Shown: positions 46,925 to 58,070 of the stretch, piece by piece
Position numbering within the stretch: the first letter of the stretch is position 1
How the letters are laid out: every line of letters begins with the position of its first letter
Assembly (NCBI GenBank): GCA_013350335.1
Contig: CM023534.1
Coordinates: 2,356,001 to 2,420,000 of the forward strand
DNA: 64,000 bases
Direction: 5' to 3'
Origin: Chimonanthus salicifolius
Lineage: Eukaryota > Streptophyta > Magnoliopsida > Laurales > Calycanthaceae
Notes under the pieces: model-generated
What the model was told of the DNA's origin: nothing
Seen by the model: only the letters and a program-made list of their open reading frames with translations
The model's database searches: none
Translations under genes and position numbers: made by a program

Positions 46925-47215
46925 ATGGGAGGACAGAGAGCAAAGAGACCTGCCAGTTTTCTCAAGTCGTCATCGTCATCTTCTTCAGCAGAAAAAGAAG
47001 AACAGATGGAGAAATTCTTCGGTTTCCTTAGAAGCATGAAAGCTACAAGAGATTGCTGGAGGAATGAATCAAATGAATCAAAAAGGAAGAAGACATCAAA
47101 AGAACATAAAGCTGTTTGGACACCGTCTTTCGAATGGGAAGATTTCAAGGAAGAGTTGGATTCTAAAAGTGAGAAGAAAGAAGAAGCAAACTTGGACTTG
47201 AAACTCTCTCTTTAG
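46925..47215 (+). CDS. NIMIN2: NIM1/NPR1-interacting protein, NIMIN2-like (96 aa)
   Basis: This is the fourth and shortest member, with the same predicted role in NPR1-dependent salicylic-acid signalling. It has a basic start (GGQRAKRPA), a serine run of seven (SSSSSSS), EKEEQMEKFFGFLRSMK (about residues 23-39, DxFFK-like region), a Lys-rich stretch (KRKKTSKEHK), VWTPSFEWEDF (the EDF motif) and the terminal NLDLKLSL (EAR motif). It has one exon and follows a GA-rich leader (about 46876-46915). Compared with its neighbours it lacks most of the acidic linker between EDF and EAR. The minus-strand frame over it is a shadow. Confidence 0.92.
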   Translation: MGGQRAKRPASFLKSSSSSSSAEKEEQMEKFFGFLRSMKATRDCWRNESNESKRKKTSKEHKAVWTPSFEWEDFKEELDSKSEKKEEANLDLKLSL

Positions 47216-47269
47216 TTCACCACTTGTAATTGACTTTAAAATGTAATCTCTTGTTTGCGTTGGCACAGA

Positions 47270-47275
47270 AATAAA
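47270..47275 (+). terminator. Poly(A) signal of the fourth NIMIN gene
   Basis: AATAAA, 55 bp after the stop, followed by TACAATATTTTCTC. Confidence 0.5.
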
Positions 47276-47289
47276 TACAATATTTTCTC

Positions 47290-47770
47290 ATGGCCAGATT
47301 CTTTTGGTCTAATTTTCAGCAGTACTTCAGCTTTTGTTTAGGCAATCTTTAATCGTTTTTATCTGATAATTTCCTTTAGTTGTTGAAGAAATTTCTTAAT
47401 TTCTCACCACCACATGTTTGCTATCTTTGTTCCTGCCAGTCTATTAGAAAGATCTCTGTTTCATATCAATCAAATGTTGTTTTATTAAGACTACAAAATT
47501 TTTAAAAAATAATTGTTTCAATTGAGATAACCATCAAGACCCACCACTAAATGCACACTTTTTAGGTAGGTGTGAATGTGAATATTTGTCTCAATTGAAT
47601 AGGGAAATATTATTATTGTTGTTATTGATGTCATGTGATGAAGATGAGAATTTGATTCCAAAAGGTGCCAAAGTTGAAAAGAATATAAAAAAGAGGCAGA
47701 GAAAATAAAAGAACAACTCAAAGGGGAGCACTAAAGAAAGCAGAAAAGGTCCGAGACTCCATGATGAGAA
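47290..47770. other. Non-coding, AT-rich
   Basis: No gene seen. Confidence 0.45.
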
Positions 47771-47780
47771 GGAATTGGGC

Positions 47781-47945
47781 TTTAATACCAATTTGTCACG
47801 TCTCGATTCCATCCAACAAGATATTGTCCTTTTTGAGTCTATAAACCCTCAAAGTTTTTCTTTAGGCCTGACCCACTTGGCCAGGCCCAAAATATCCCTC
47901 GTCCCCCAGCTAGCTGGATGGGAGTTTACAAGATGTCCTATCATT
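47781..47945. mobile_element. Cassandra-like TRIM remnant
   Basis: TTTAATACCAATTTGTCACG (the complement of a tRNA-Met primer-binding site next to an LTR end) is followed by AAGATATTGTCC and TCTATAAACCCTCAAAG, words I recall from Cassandra-type TRIM LTRs. GGATGGGAG...AAGATGTCC (47916-47938) is weakly like the 5S rRNA promoter stretch carried by Cassandra LTRs. The second LTR is missing. Confidence 0.4.
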
Positions 47946-47999
47946 ACATAAGTTAATTTTGAGTCCAATTTCAGGCCCGTCAGTTTTGTTACTTGACCA

Positions 48000-50035
48000 T
48001 GCCTTTTACTAAGGACGCATTTGGTCCTGGTTTCCCCATGATTAGCATTAAGAATAGTGGCTGAATTGATTGAAACTTGAGAATTAATTTCCCAAAATCA
48101 CCAGCTTGATTGGGGTAGTAGATCAACAGTGAGCAGCTGTTGTCCTGGACATGGGTTCAGCCCAATTCCAAATCACCTTGAGTTACCTGGGAAAGATAAA
48201 AAGGTAAGCGATAGATATCATCTGAAAATATTAATAAAATAAAAGTCTTATTAAGGAATTTATGGGGAAGTTATTGGAATATTATTTCAATATTTCAATT
48301 TATCGCATTTTTAATGTGAATTTACCATGAATTTTACCGTTCCACCCATAAGTATGTGTTATTGTAGCAGTATGGTATTTTACCCAAAAAACATGGTAAA
48401 TTTGAAAATATCGCCGATATTTGTAATATTACTTCTACATAACAATCTCTGGTTACTTCGAATTTTCATAATAGGTAAAATTTTGTTTCTAGTTTAAAAT
48501 TTTAAATCAAACAATGAGTATACTACCATGTGCCACTCAAAATATGATCGGGCCCACCTTACATTCTTGGGGCCTGCCCCTATCTAAAAGCCCAAGTTAA
48601 ACTCTAGGATCTATGGTATCTAATATGTATTTTATATTTTATAATTAATATTAAATAATATAATATGATTAATTAAAAATATTAATCACTACTCATTATT
48701 AAATTCTGTCAATTCAACCTAAACATAATCCTAGCCATATACACATTCTCTTGTCCCTCTCCACTTTTCAACCCTTAGTATGTATTATTTTCTCCTTTTG
48801 GCAAACTTATTATCCTATTTTGAGGAATTAATTTATTTTTTCAGTGGAAGAACTTGAAACTTATACATTCTTTTCATTTTAAAGCTTATTTTTTCGGACT
48901 TTTATATGATGATTTGATTTAAAGTTACTTGAGTATTTAATTGACGTGACAGATATAATAGAATTAATAGCTATGATGATGATTTGGATGATGAGATAAG
49001 AATTTTGATTCAAATGATCTAATCCTATAAAAAAAATTGAGTGCAATAAACAATAAAAAATTACCACTTAATGTTACAAATTAATAATACTAACTTTTGT
49101 AGAACAAAATTGAAAAAGGGCCCGAAAACTTGAAGGCCCATATGGACCCTTTTTTTTTTCAGATCCGAAGCCCTCGACCGAAATGTTTCAATCTGGGCCC
49201 GAGCCTGATTTACTAATAACTCGACCAGGCTCAACCGAGCTCCACCACTATAGTTGTATTAGCCAAAAAAATGGTAGATACTTGATAGAATCAGGCACGA
49301 ATAAAATATTTTTCGGTTTTGAAAAATATTAAAATTACATAAAAATAGGTAAAATTGGAAAACATATTATGAGTATATTTTGGTTCAGAAAAAGATCTTT
49401 TTATAGATTATTAGACTCTTAAAAAGCAAAAACTTCAATATTCATAAAACATGTTAAAATTTTGAAAAAATATCCATAAACTATCAAAAAAAAATAACTA
49501 TTAGCAAATAAATGATATGAAATTCATGTTCTCTAGTGCCCAATAATCACCCTTTTTGTTCATTAAAATTTGTGATCTTTTTGCAGAAAAAAGAACTTAA
49601 TTTTATGAAAATGTTGAAAAAAATAAAAAAATCACACAAACATAATAAAACTATATCAATCACATTAAGGCATTGTCATTTAATTTCATAAGCATCCAAT
49701 ATTTTTCATTATTTTTCCAAAAAAAAAAAACCCTAAAATGGAGATTACCTTTGAGCAAAAGTTTAAAAAGGAAATAAACTTAAAATAGATAAATTTAGAT
49801 AAGAATGAAATTTGAATAAAAATTACCTTTCAAATATGAAAAACTTACTTCAAATTCCTAAAATTATATTAATAGAAGGTTAAGAATGAAAACAATAAAA
49901 TAGGCTTCGGCAGACCAATTCGAACTTCTCCTCTCTAAATAGATGGCCTAGGCCTTGCACAGAAAGCAGGATGGGTTGTGCTTTGCAGGTTAGCTTGGGC
50001 TTAAACAGACTTTGAGTTTAGAATCTGAATCTGAA
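48000..50035. other. Non-coding, AT-rich
   Basis: No gene seen. Words such as GGGCCCGAGCCTGA and CTCGACCAGGCTC at 49115-49255 suggest an old relative of the GGGTCGGG hAT elements. Confidence 0.4.
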
Positions 50036-50040
50036 ATTCA

Positions 50041-50399
50041 TGTTTGGGCTGCTGCGAACAAGTTTTACATTAAAAGTGTAGGGGGAGATTTAGGGGTTTA
50101 TAAAGAATTTGGATCACTCTATCTAACAGGCTAGTCTTTTGGACTGGAAGTCCAGGTCCTAACAAATGGTATTAGAGCCAGGTCTCAGACTACCTCATGT
50201 GGACTCAGGAGATCCCCCATGCGAACAGGATGGCCGGCGTCGCTCTCTCTGCCAGAGGGCCTCGTTCGAGGGGCATTGTTGGAGTTGCTGCGAAAGAGTC
50301 CACATTGGAAGTGTAGAGGGAAATCTAGGGGTTTATAAAAGACTTGGGTCATTCCACCTAACATTCTAATATTTTGAGCTGAAAGCCCAGGTCCTAATA
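50041..50399 (+). mobile_element. TRIM (mini LTR retrotransposon), 359 bp
   Basis: Two LTRs of about 124 bp flank a 112-bp interior: left 50041-50164 (ends GGTCCTAACA) and right 50277-50399 (starts TGTTGGAGTTGCTGCG). Both hold GGGGTTTATAAA with a TATA-like core. The interior begins two bases after the left LTR with TGGTATTAGAGCCA (50167-50180), a tRNA-Met-type primer-binding site, and ends in purine-rich GAGGGGCA. No target duplication was found. The plus frame 50166-50369 is accidental. Confidence 0.7.
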
Positions 50400-50404
50400 T
50401 CTCG

Positions 50405-51145
50405 TATCCATTTGTGTTTCATATTTTTACTGAGTTGAGTAAAAAAAACCCTCAATAAATTATTTGATTTCAGTTGGGACAAAGTCTTGAATTTTTAAAG
50501 CTTGGTATTTTCATCATTAGGGGAGACTGGGTCACTAAGATCTTTCTGTCTTTGTGATTTTATGGGCATAAAATATGGTCTGAAAATTCGCTGAGCCCAT
50601 GTGGTTCAGCATTATGTCCGCATCGGCATGTTGTATGGGTTATACCTGGTCTATTTTCTTTTTTCTTTTTCTTTAAAATATTGTAAAATAAATAAAAAAA
50701 CTAACTTATACATATTAAAAGTAAAATTAATTCACTACAATTCAATCAAATTTAAGACCAAAATTCATTTTTTGATACTTGATCTTAATCGTCAAAATGA
50801 CCAACTATCCTCAAAATCTTTCCAATGATTCATGATAATTTTGACCACTAAGATCAAAGATTGGAAGTTACTTTCTGTCTAAAATTTGGTGCACTTGTTA
50901 TACATAAAGCTTATTTTTAATAGATCTAATGAAAATTAAAAGGAAAAAGAAAAAGAAAATGGACCAAATATGATTGGTCATCTAAGGAGATCGGATGATT
51001 TCAACCCTTAAAATCAAGTGGCTTAAAACTAATTTTTTTTGACCCAGTAAGAGTTCGTCAAGGGCTCATCAAGCCCTTGATGATCAAGGTAAGATTGATT
51101 TTGAACTTAATCTAGCCACCAAAGTGAGAGCAAAATGTGGGGTCA
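50405..51145. other. Non-coding, AT-rich
   Basis: No gene seen. Confidence 0.45.
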
Positions 51146-51159
51146 CTGTTGCCCTGCAT

Positions 51160-51424
51160 CAGGGGTACAAAAATCGCTTTTACCGAGATATCGGTGTCTC
51201 GACCAAGATCTCTCTCTCTCCTAATTTTTTTTTTTTGGATAAATATTGGCCGTATAAATGTGTATCGACGGATATCGGCGAGATCTCGATGAGATCTTGG
51301 CCATATGGGCCAATATCTCGCTAGTATTGTCGATACTGTGCGTATCAACCGAGATATCTTGGCCGTAAAAAACTTGAGATATCTCTGCCGATATGCACAA
51401 TATCCGTCAAGATTTATACCCCTG
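51160..51424. mobile_element. hAT MITE, TATCGGCCGATA family, copy 5 (265 bp)
   Basis: The ends are CAGGGGTACAAAAATCG and AGATTTATACCCCTG, flanked by a perfect 8-bp repeat CCCTGCAT (51152-51159 and 51425-51432). The interior has many GAGATATCGG, GAGATCTCGATGAGATC and ATATCGGCGAGATC words. The flanks and ends are the clearest of the family. The long frames over it are not genes. Confidence 0.85.
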
Positions 51425-51434
51425 CCCTGCATTG

Positions 51435-52170
51435 AGGAGGGACAGTACTGGATCGAGAGCCCCTCCCAATACTCTTGGCCTTTGTTAATATGACTGCTCC
51501 TGGGCCTGGGTTTTTCGCACTCGAAAATTAGTAGCTAGCTTGGATCTCTACTTGATTTGCAGCCTAATCTATTTTTTTGGCCAGTTGGGCCTAACACATG
51601 GACTGAGCTCAATTCAAATAGTGCTATCAAAATTGTGGAGCTGAAAATGGAAACATGTTACTTCCATGGAAACTAGTTAGATCGAGACGCAAACGAGTCT
51701 ATGATCCACCCTGGCTCAAGTTGTGTCTCTAGTATTTATAATAAATATCTAAGACTGGACTTTAGAGTTTAGACAGTCTATTCTATAAAGTTAAGATCCA
51801 TTAGGAGGAACATCTCTCATCACTGCTACAAATCCTTCTGGACTTTATGCTTCACAATTTGCTTTGCTAGGACAAAATATCATTACAATCATGTCTGACC
51901 TGCAAATAAAACATGGACCTTATCTGGGCCTCATGTTAATTGGGTCAGATCCAAACTCATTTTTAGATAACTCGGACAACTTATCTCAATTCTCAAGTCT
52001 TCTCCAGGTTTATAAAACTGTAAGAAACTTCGCATGTGTGAGGGCACATTGGGCTTAAAATCCAAAACTATTAGCCGCAGGTCCAATATTTTATCCAAAA
52101 CTGACTTCAAAGTTCAAACCATAGATAGTAAAGAAGAGCGTCTTAAAATGCATAGAATTAAGGCACTCCA
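51435..52170. other. Non-coding
   Basis: It is somewhat less AT-rich but has no gene or bordered repeat that I recognise. Confidence 0.4.
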
Positions 52171-52173
52171 TAT

Positions 52174-52571
52174 AGGCATCTGATTTTTCTACCTCTACAC
52201 ACCCGATTTCAAAAAATCGGATGAAATTACCATTCTACCCTTTTGTGTTCTATTCATCCGAACGAACTGTCAATTCATTTTCAGTTCGTTCGGATGAATA
52301 TGCTCATCCGAATGAACAAATCAATGTAATTTCAATTCGTTTGGATGAGTGTTCATTCGTTCGAATGAACAGTTTGATTCATTCGAATGAATGAGTTGAA
52401 TTTTGTGAAGGATTAGCATATATATGTTCATTCGTTCGAATGAACATTCGTTCGAAGGAACGAAAATTACACTAAGGTATTCATTCGAATGAATTTATAC
52501 GTGGGGGTAGAATGGTAATTTCACCTACAAACTAAAAAACAGGTGTGTAGAGGCAGATTTTTTAGATGTCT
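52174..52571. mobile_element. MITE with TTCGTTCGAATGAA palindromes (398 bp)
   Basis: The end AGGCATCTGATTTTTCTACC and the right end (minus strand AGACATCTAAAAAATCTGCC) both run on into CTCTACACACC. The interior pairs CCATTCTACCC with GGGTAGAATGG and holds many CATTCGTTCGAATGAA-type palindromes. It shares CGTTCGGA words with the 16964-17594 foldback, so the two may be relatives. Confidence 0.65.
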
Positions 52572-52574
52572 TTA

Positions 52575-53220
52575 TGGCTCCCCAAAATTAAAAGTTGTGT
52601 ACAAGTTTCTTTTAATTGTTAAAATGTATAGATTTTTTATAATTGGAGTGAAAATATGGTAACATTATTACAATGTTAAATAAAACATTGTAACAGTTTT
52701 AATTTTGGTAATATTTAAACAAATCAAAAGATATTACAAAAAAAAAATATCCAAGTAATATAAATTTTTTACCTGCTGAGGCAATCCACTTTAAATCATC
52801 TTTAAAAATGTGATGTTAGTGTAACATGATAACAATATAATAAAAAAATTATATTGAAATGTAAATTACTAAAAAGTATAAAAAAATGAAAACCATATTG
52901 CAACCGCGATCTACAATAGAAAACAATAAAAAATGATATTTTTAGTAAAAGAAGAGAAAAGAAAAAATAAAAATTGTAATAGTATTTGAATAAATTGAAC
53001 CATTTTAAAGATATGCTTAAGTCCACAAAGTCAAGAATAAGATTCAATTCAATTTTTGAAATATTGATAAAAGGTCTTCAAGTAGATGTATGACTTGGTG
53101 ACTTATTAATCTAATAAAACACGTCCACAAGTCTTTACATGCCACATTACATAATTCCAATTCCTTTCCTAAAGAAAGAAGGGTCCAAATGTTTATCCTG
53201 ACGTGGATATATTTTTTTGA
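52575..53220. other. Non-coding, AT-rich
   Basis: No gene seen. Confidence 0.45.
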
Positions 53221-53224
53221 TTGG

Positions 53225-53395
53225 CATGTGGAAAAGAGTCCTATTAAACCTTTTACGGATGAGTGTACTATCCCTAAGGTAAAACAAGGTTAAGCTATGG
53301 GGACTCAAACCCACAACGTCTAGTTTCCTGATGGGGACTCAAACCCACAACGTCTAGCTTTCTGAGATCGGAGACAATTAGTTGAACTACTCCAT
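53225..53395 (-). mobile_element. tRNA-derived SINE (copy e) with duplicated B-box unit
   Basis: It has the same minus-strand layout as the other copies. A 34-bp unit (starting ATGGGGACTCAAACCCACAA) is repeated in tandem at 53297-53330 and 53331-53364 with one change, so there are two B-box-like GTTTGAGTCCCCAT segments. Confidence 0.6.
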
Positions 53396-53508
53396 GTAAA
53401 TTATTAATATAGCTATTTTAATAAGGCCCATCAAATTGAATGGATGGCAGTTCTTATGTTTCAACTTCAAACTCAAGGCATTATGGTTTATTGCTCTCAC
53501 TTGAGTGA

Positions 53509-53755
53509 CAAGTGGTAAAAAATATCGGCAACTAAATATTATCGGCCGATATTTCAATACCAGAACCTATATGTTTTTCTCCTTCCAATTTTTTATTTTT
53601 ATTTTTATTTTTTTTATTTTCAGAAGCAATATATCGACCGATATTTGTCCACATTTTAAATATCATCCAATATTTTGCACTATGTCTTGACCGAGATATT
53701 GGCTAGATATGGTGGATCCGATATGATAGATATTGTATTGACCTATATTTACAGC
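53509..53755. mobile_element. hAT MITE, TATCGGCCGATA family, copy 6 (borders approximate)
   Basis: The left end is CAAGTGGTAAAAAATATCGG and the right end ACCTATATTTACAGCTTAA. The interior has ATTATCGGCCGATATTTC and TATATCGACCGATATTTG. No target duplication was found. Confidence 0.55.
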
Positions 53756-53761
53756 TTAAAC

Positions 53762-54489
53762 CAAAGTTTTAAATAAAAGGTTGGATTAAATAAGGTTCAA
53801 CCGCAGTTAAACTCAATCAAACCCTGCCATTAACATTATATTATAAATAATATTAAATTATTTACCATCAAATAAGTATAAAATAAATTAATAAAATATA
53901 AATAATTAAAAATAAATAAAATATACAACTCATAATAAAAAGAAGATTATATTTTTATAAAAATATATTATTATTCGTAGAAACACAATTATAGATATTA
54001 AAAATTAATAATCAACAAAAATATTTGACTTCTTTTTTCTTTTTCTTTTTTCTCTCTCTTTTTAGTCTTTCTCAATGATCTCTCTCTTTTTTAATATTTT
54101 TTTGAATGAAGTACTACTCAAATAAGTAGTCCACAAGGTGCACAAAAATGTGTGCACTCAAGGAACACTTAAAATAAGAAAAAAACTGAAAGCTTCTCCT
54201 TCTTCGAGAGAACGTTGAGCGGAAAGGACTCAAGGAGTTCTCTTACCGTCTTCCACTATTCCTCTTTCAGTTTTTTCTTCCTCGGCTTGAATCAATCGGA
54301 TCTCCACCGACATCGGCGGCAGCAGAAGATTTCTTTTATAAAATTTAAAATGATTTTTTAATAAAAACCAGTCAAACTACGAGTTTGATTGGTTTTTTAC
54401 CGATTTCTTCTTTGAAAGGTTTTATAAGAAAACGGACCGTACCATGCCGGTCACGGCAACCTCGGGCCGGTCCGATTTTCAAAACACTG
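53762..54489. mobile_element. hAT-like element, CAGTGTTTT ends, possible captured segment (728 bp)
   Basis: The left end CAAAGTTTTAAATAAAAGG and the right end GATTTTCAAAACACTG are inverted repeats. The flanks GCTTAAAC and CCTCAAAC agree at 6 of 8. GC-rich GGTCACGGCAACCTCGGGCC lies next to the right end. The segment 54190-54330 (GAGAACGTTGAGCGG...GACATCGGCGGCAGCAG) is genic in composition and may be captured, with no recognised frame. Confidence 0.55.
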
Positions 54490-54494
54490 CCTCA

Positions 54495-55290
54495 AACTGC
54501 TTCCCGACTTTGGTCCAATTTATGAAAATTGAAAAAGTTTGGTTTCCCTCAGCTGAGTTGACCTGATTTAATTTGATTTTTATCGAGTGAATTTTACTGA
54601 GCCTTGCTAAAATATTAGAAACCTTTAACGAGTAAAACGATCAATTTGAATTCTGAGTCCAGTCCACTATTTAAACCTGTTTCAGGCCATACTGTGAAAA
54701 CTGTATCAGGCCACTGTTTGTGGGTAAACCCCTAAACTTGAAACATGGGATGTTATCCACTGCTTTATATGTATGAGTGGTTGGATATCTCTACTGCGGG
54801 AGGTCTAGTTCTCAATCTCTTGAGGTATCTTATCAGATCTATAGTGGGGTGGTATCATCAATCTTAAGTTTTCTCAATAATCATTACAAAGTGGGGTGGG
54901 GTCGATAGATTTGGACAACGATTGAAAAAAAAAAATTTGTATATCTAGTTTGAGCAGACGAGAGCGACATCAGTGGAGTTGATGGCTAGGATCAGTCTAT
55001 GGTAGCAATAGCATCCACATAGAGCAGCGCATGGGAGCGTACAAAAGATGGGAGAAGGAAAATGAGACACATTTATCATGACAATGAAAAAAAAGGGAAA
55101 GAAATGGAGAAGAAGATGAAGAGACGGTGACATGAATAGATGGGGTTTAGAGGAAGGATTTGGAAGAGTCAAAGATTGATTCTCAGTCCAAACAATTTGC
55201 CGACAAATTTTCTGACCTACAAGTTACAAATCCTCTCTTTTAACTTTTCCGCCGCATCCTATTCCTATTCCTTCCTCCCCTACTAACCAC
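54495..55290. other. Non-coding
   Basis: No gene seen. The minus-strand frame 54945-55172 lacks motifs. Confidence 0.4.
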
Positions 55291-55293
55291 TCT

Positions 55294-55327
55294 ACCAGTC
55301 ACCGGTCACCAGTCACCAGTCACCAGT
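55294..55327. repeat. Short tandem repeat, CCAGTCA x5
   Basis: Nearly five units of the 7-bp word CCAGTCA in a row, one with a G (CCGGTCA). Confidence 0.8.
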
Positions 55328-55417
55328 CTTCGCTCCCTCGTTAAGCTCTTTTCCCACCAAAGTCTTTAGTCTAAAGAAACACAAGAATCCGAGAATGCCC
55401 TCTTTGTTAATTTTTTT

Positions 55418-55550
55418 TTTTAAGCTTACGTGTGCGTCGACTATGGTAAAATCCTCTCGGGTGAGACTCCTTAGATTAGGTCACGAGGGTTTGAATTCGC
55501 AACCTCTTACTTCTTGAGGCTGAAGGCAAGCAGTTGAGTGCATCTACTTA
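55418..55550 (-). mobile_element. tRNA-derived SINE (copy f)
   Basis: The plus-strand poly-T start and minus-strand GGTTGCGAATTCAAACCCTC (B-box-like) match the family. The 5' head is degraded. Confidence 0.6.
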
Positions 55551-55615
55551 CTTTCACACTCATACATCAAATTGGGGGTGATAGTTAAATATTAATAAGT
55601 TTACATTTAATTGAG

Positions 55616-55868
55616 GGATAGCGATTCTTCCACAGGTATTTTGTGTAATCCGATATGGATTTTACTGTATTACTTATTTTGCCTTTCGAATCGACTCGCA
55701 GAAATTCTTTCACTGTGATATAAATCGGCTAGTTGAAATGGTAGATTCAGCAAGCCAAGATGGCAGATTCGGTTTCATGTAGCCGAAATGACAGTGGCAT
55801 GGTAAAATTGAGAATACCCTAAAACCCATGTCGGGTTACAAAAAACACCTGTGGGAGGATCGCTACCC
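55616..55868. mobile_element. MITE, GGGTAGCGATC family, copy 3 (253 bp)
   Basis: The ends GGATAGCGATTCTTCCACAG and CTGTGGGAGGATCGCTACCC are inverted repeats. A perfect 9-bp flanking repeat TTAATTGAG lies at 55607-55615 and 55869-55877. Nine bases point to a Mutator-like origin, whereas the 33417 copy shows 8. Confidence 0.8.
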
Positions 55869-55879
55869 TTAATTGAGAT

Positions 55880-58060
55880 TGATATTGTTCAACCTAATTT
55901 ATGTTTTAATATTTTTCAACTTTTATGATTTAATTTATTCTTAATTTAAATCAATTAATTAATTGGGTCAAATGTCAATCTGTATAATTAAGTAGAAAAT
56001 AGAATTCAGATGCATTGTATTGACATGTTTCAAACAAAGAAGTATTTATAAAAATAAGTCTCTACTACTAAAATCTCCTCCTTATAAAAAGTTAATTATA
56101 GAAAATCTCCAATAATGATATGAAAATGAGGTGTGTGTAAATAAATTTTGGAGAATTTAAGTAAGTCAAGATTTTTTTTGGCTTACACTAAACCCACATT
56201 TTAAATAAGTTGAGTCAGTCCATCCATATTTTGAGTCGGGTCATTTAGGTAGGTGTACGTCTAATTTGCGGTGGCATTGGGTAGGGCTTCAATCTTGTCA
56301 GCAATTATAATTATATTACTTTAAATCATTATACAAATTCAGCTCATTTATTAAATGATTTTTAGTGACATCAATTTTTTTTATTAAATGAATTAATATA
56401 ATAATTTTTAAGCTTTATTTTTCTTTTCTTTTTAAACTGTATCTGTTCTTTGTTTTAGATAATGTTTGGACTGATTCACATTTTGAACTCAATTCATTTC
56501 TCCTAATAATACAAGGGAATGTCCTTAGTCCTCACCTCGAATCCCATCTTTCAATATTTAATTTAGATTAGAAATTGTCAAAAGCATGTCATGTAAAATA
56601 ATTTGACTTAAATTTGTAATCCCTGTGAATTTTGAAGGAAAGATGGCATTGAGAAAAAAAAAAAAGAAAGATAACTTCTTTTTAAATGATGAAATATTAA
56701 TGCTTTAGGTGTTAGAAATTAATTCTCTTAAATTTTACAAATATCTCTATGAATTGTTCATTGGTAATTGTCTTTTTCTCCACAAATCAATTTTGTGGAT
56801 TGTGATGATGGCACGATAAACATGTGAGTTTAATAAAGATAAACTCAACTTTTAAAAAAAAATTAGATACATTAGAATGTGGAGAAAGTAAGAGAAAGTA
56901 AGGAAAAAGTCCATCTATCCTTTCAATTTAAAATCTATTTTTGTTTGAGTGACTGAAGAAATTATAATTTTAATAATTTTTATTTGGTGTATGCTAACTA
57001 ATTTTGATAGTGTACCCATCACTACTCTTTCATTTTTACATCCCTCTTTTCTGCTTCTCTTTCCATACCTTTTTACTTGTATTACTAAATAACAGATAAA
57101 AGAATCTATTAACAGGAGAATGTTCTATTTGAAGAATCTTCTTTTGAAAAGAATCTCTTGAAAAAGCTTTGTTTATATTCAAATACACTTTTAGAAAATA
57201 TGGATCTTATAACAAGAGAGATCAATTAGCTTTATGATTTATTTTTTTATAAAAAGATAAATCCAACGTTCTTATTGCCAAAATTAATGGAGTCTCAATA
57301 ATTAAGTCCTTTTCCCTTATTTTCAAATTTATCATGTTTTTATTAGCAAAATATTATTATCGCATTAATGACGCATATTTATTGGCATAGCGGTAAATTC
57401 CTAAGAATTTCGCATTAAAATCGTGATAAATGGTAATATCGCAATAAAATCCTAATATATTCCCAGTAAATTCAATATTTTTATTTTATTTATTTTAATT
57501 TTATACTTTTTAAATATTATATTTTTCACAAGACTTTTTCATTAATATCTCGATAAAAACTCAAAAATTTAAAATATCCCAATATTATCCATCGCCTTTT
57601 AATAACCCAAGAACAGGTATTTGTGACTATGGACTTTAGATGCACATTGTTAATATATTTTTGAGCCATTTGAAATTTTAATCAGTGTAGCAGAATCGAT
57701 GATTTGTATCATGGTCACCCGCACAAAAATTTGAAATAAAAAAAAATGCATAATAAGGATTTACCTGACTTATATCTAAGTAAATAATCAACCATCTGTT
57801 CTACACAATTCAGGTCCACATGCATGCACATGAGGTTGCATCAGAAAATAATGGCACACGTGCGACTGTCAAGGGCATAGACACGTGTCAGTGGATCTGG
57901 GTTCTGAAGGATTGACATGGTCAGAATAGTTGGAGAAGATTTTAAATGGGGCCAGTGGACCACCGACAACTTTCAATTATTTTCAGATTTCGTCGTACAA
58001 AAATTGTCGACACACCTGTTATTGAAATTTTCAAAAGGTGGGCCGGGCCCAACGGTAGAA
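55880..58060. other. Non-coding, AT-rich
   Basis: No gene seen. Near 57350-57600 words such as GCATTAATGACGC and TATCGCAATAAAATCC hint at another decayed MITE, similar to text at 48290-48430. Confidence 0.4.
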
Positions 58061-58070
58061 ATGTGGATCA

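Noticed and set aside
51112..51432. A 106-codon minus-strand frame
   Set aside because: Almost entirely within a hAT MITE with target duplications.
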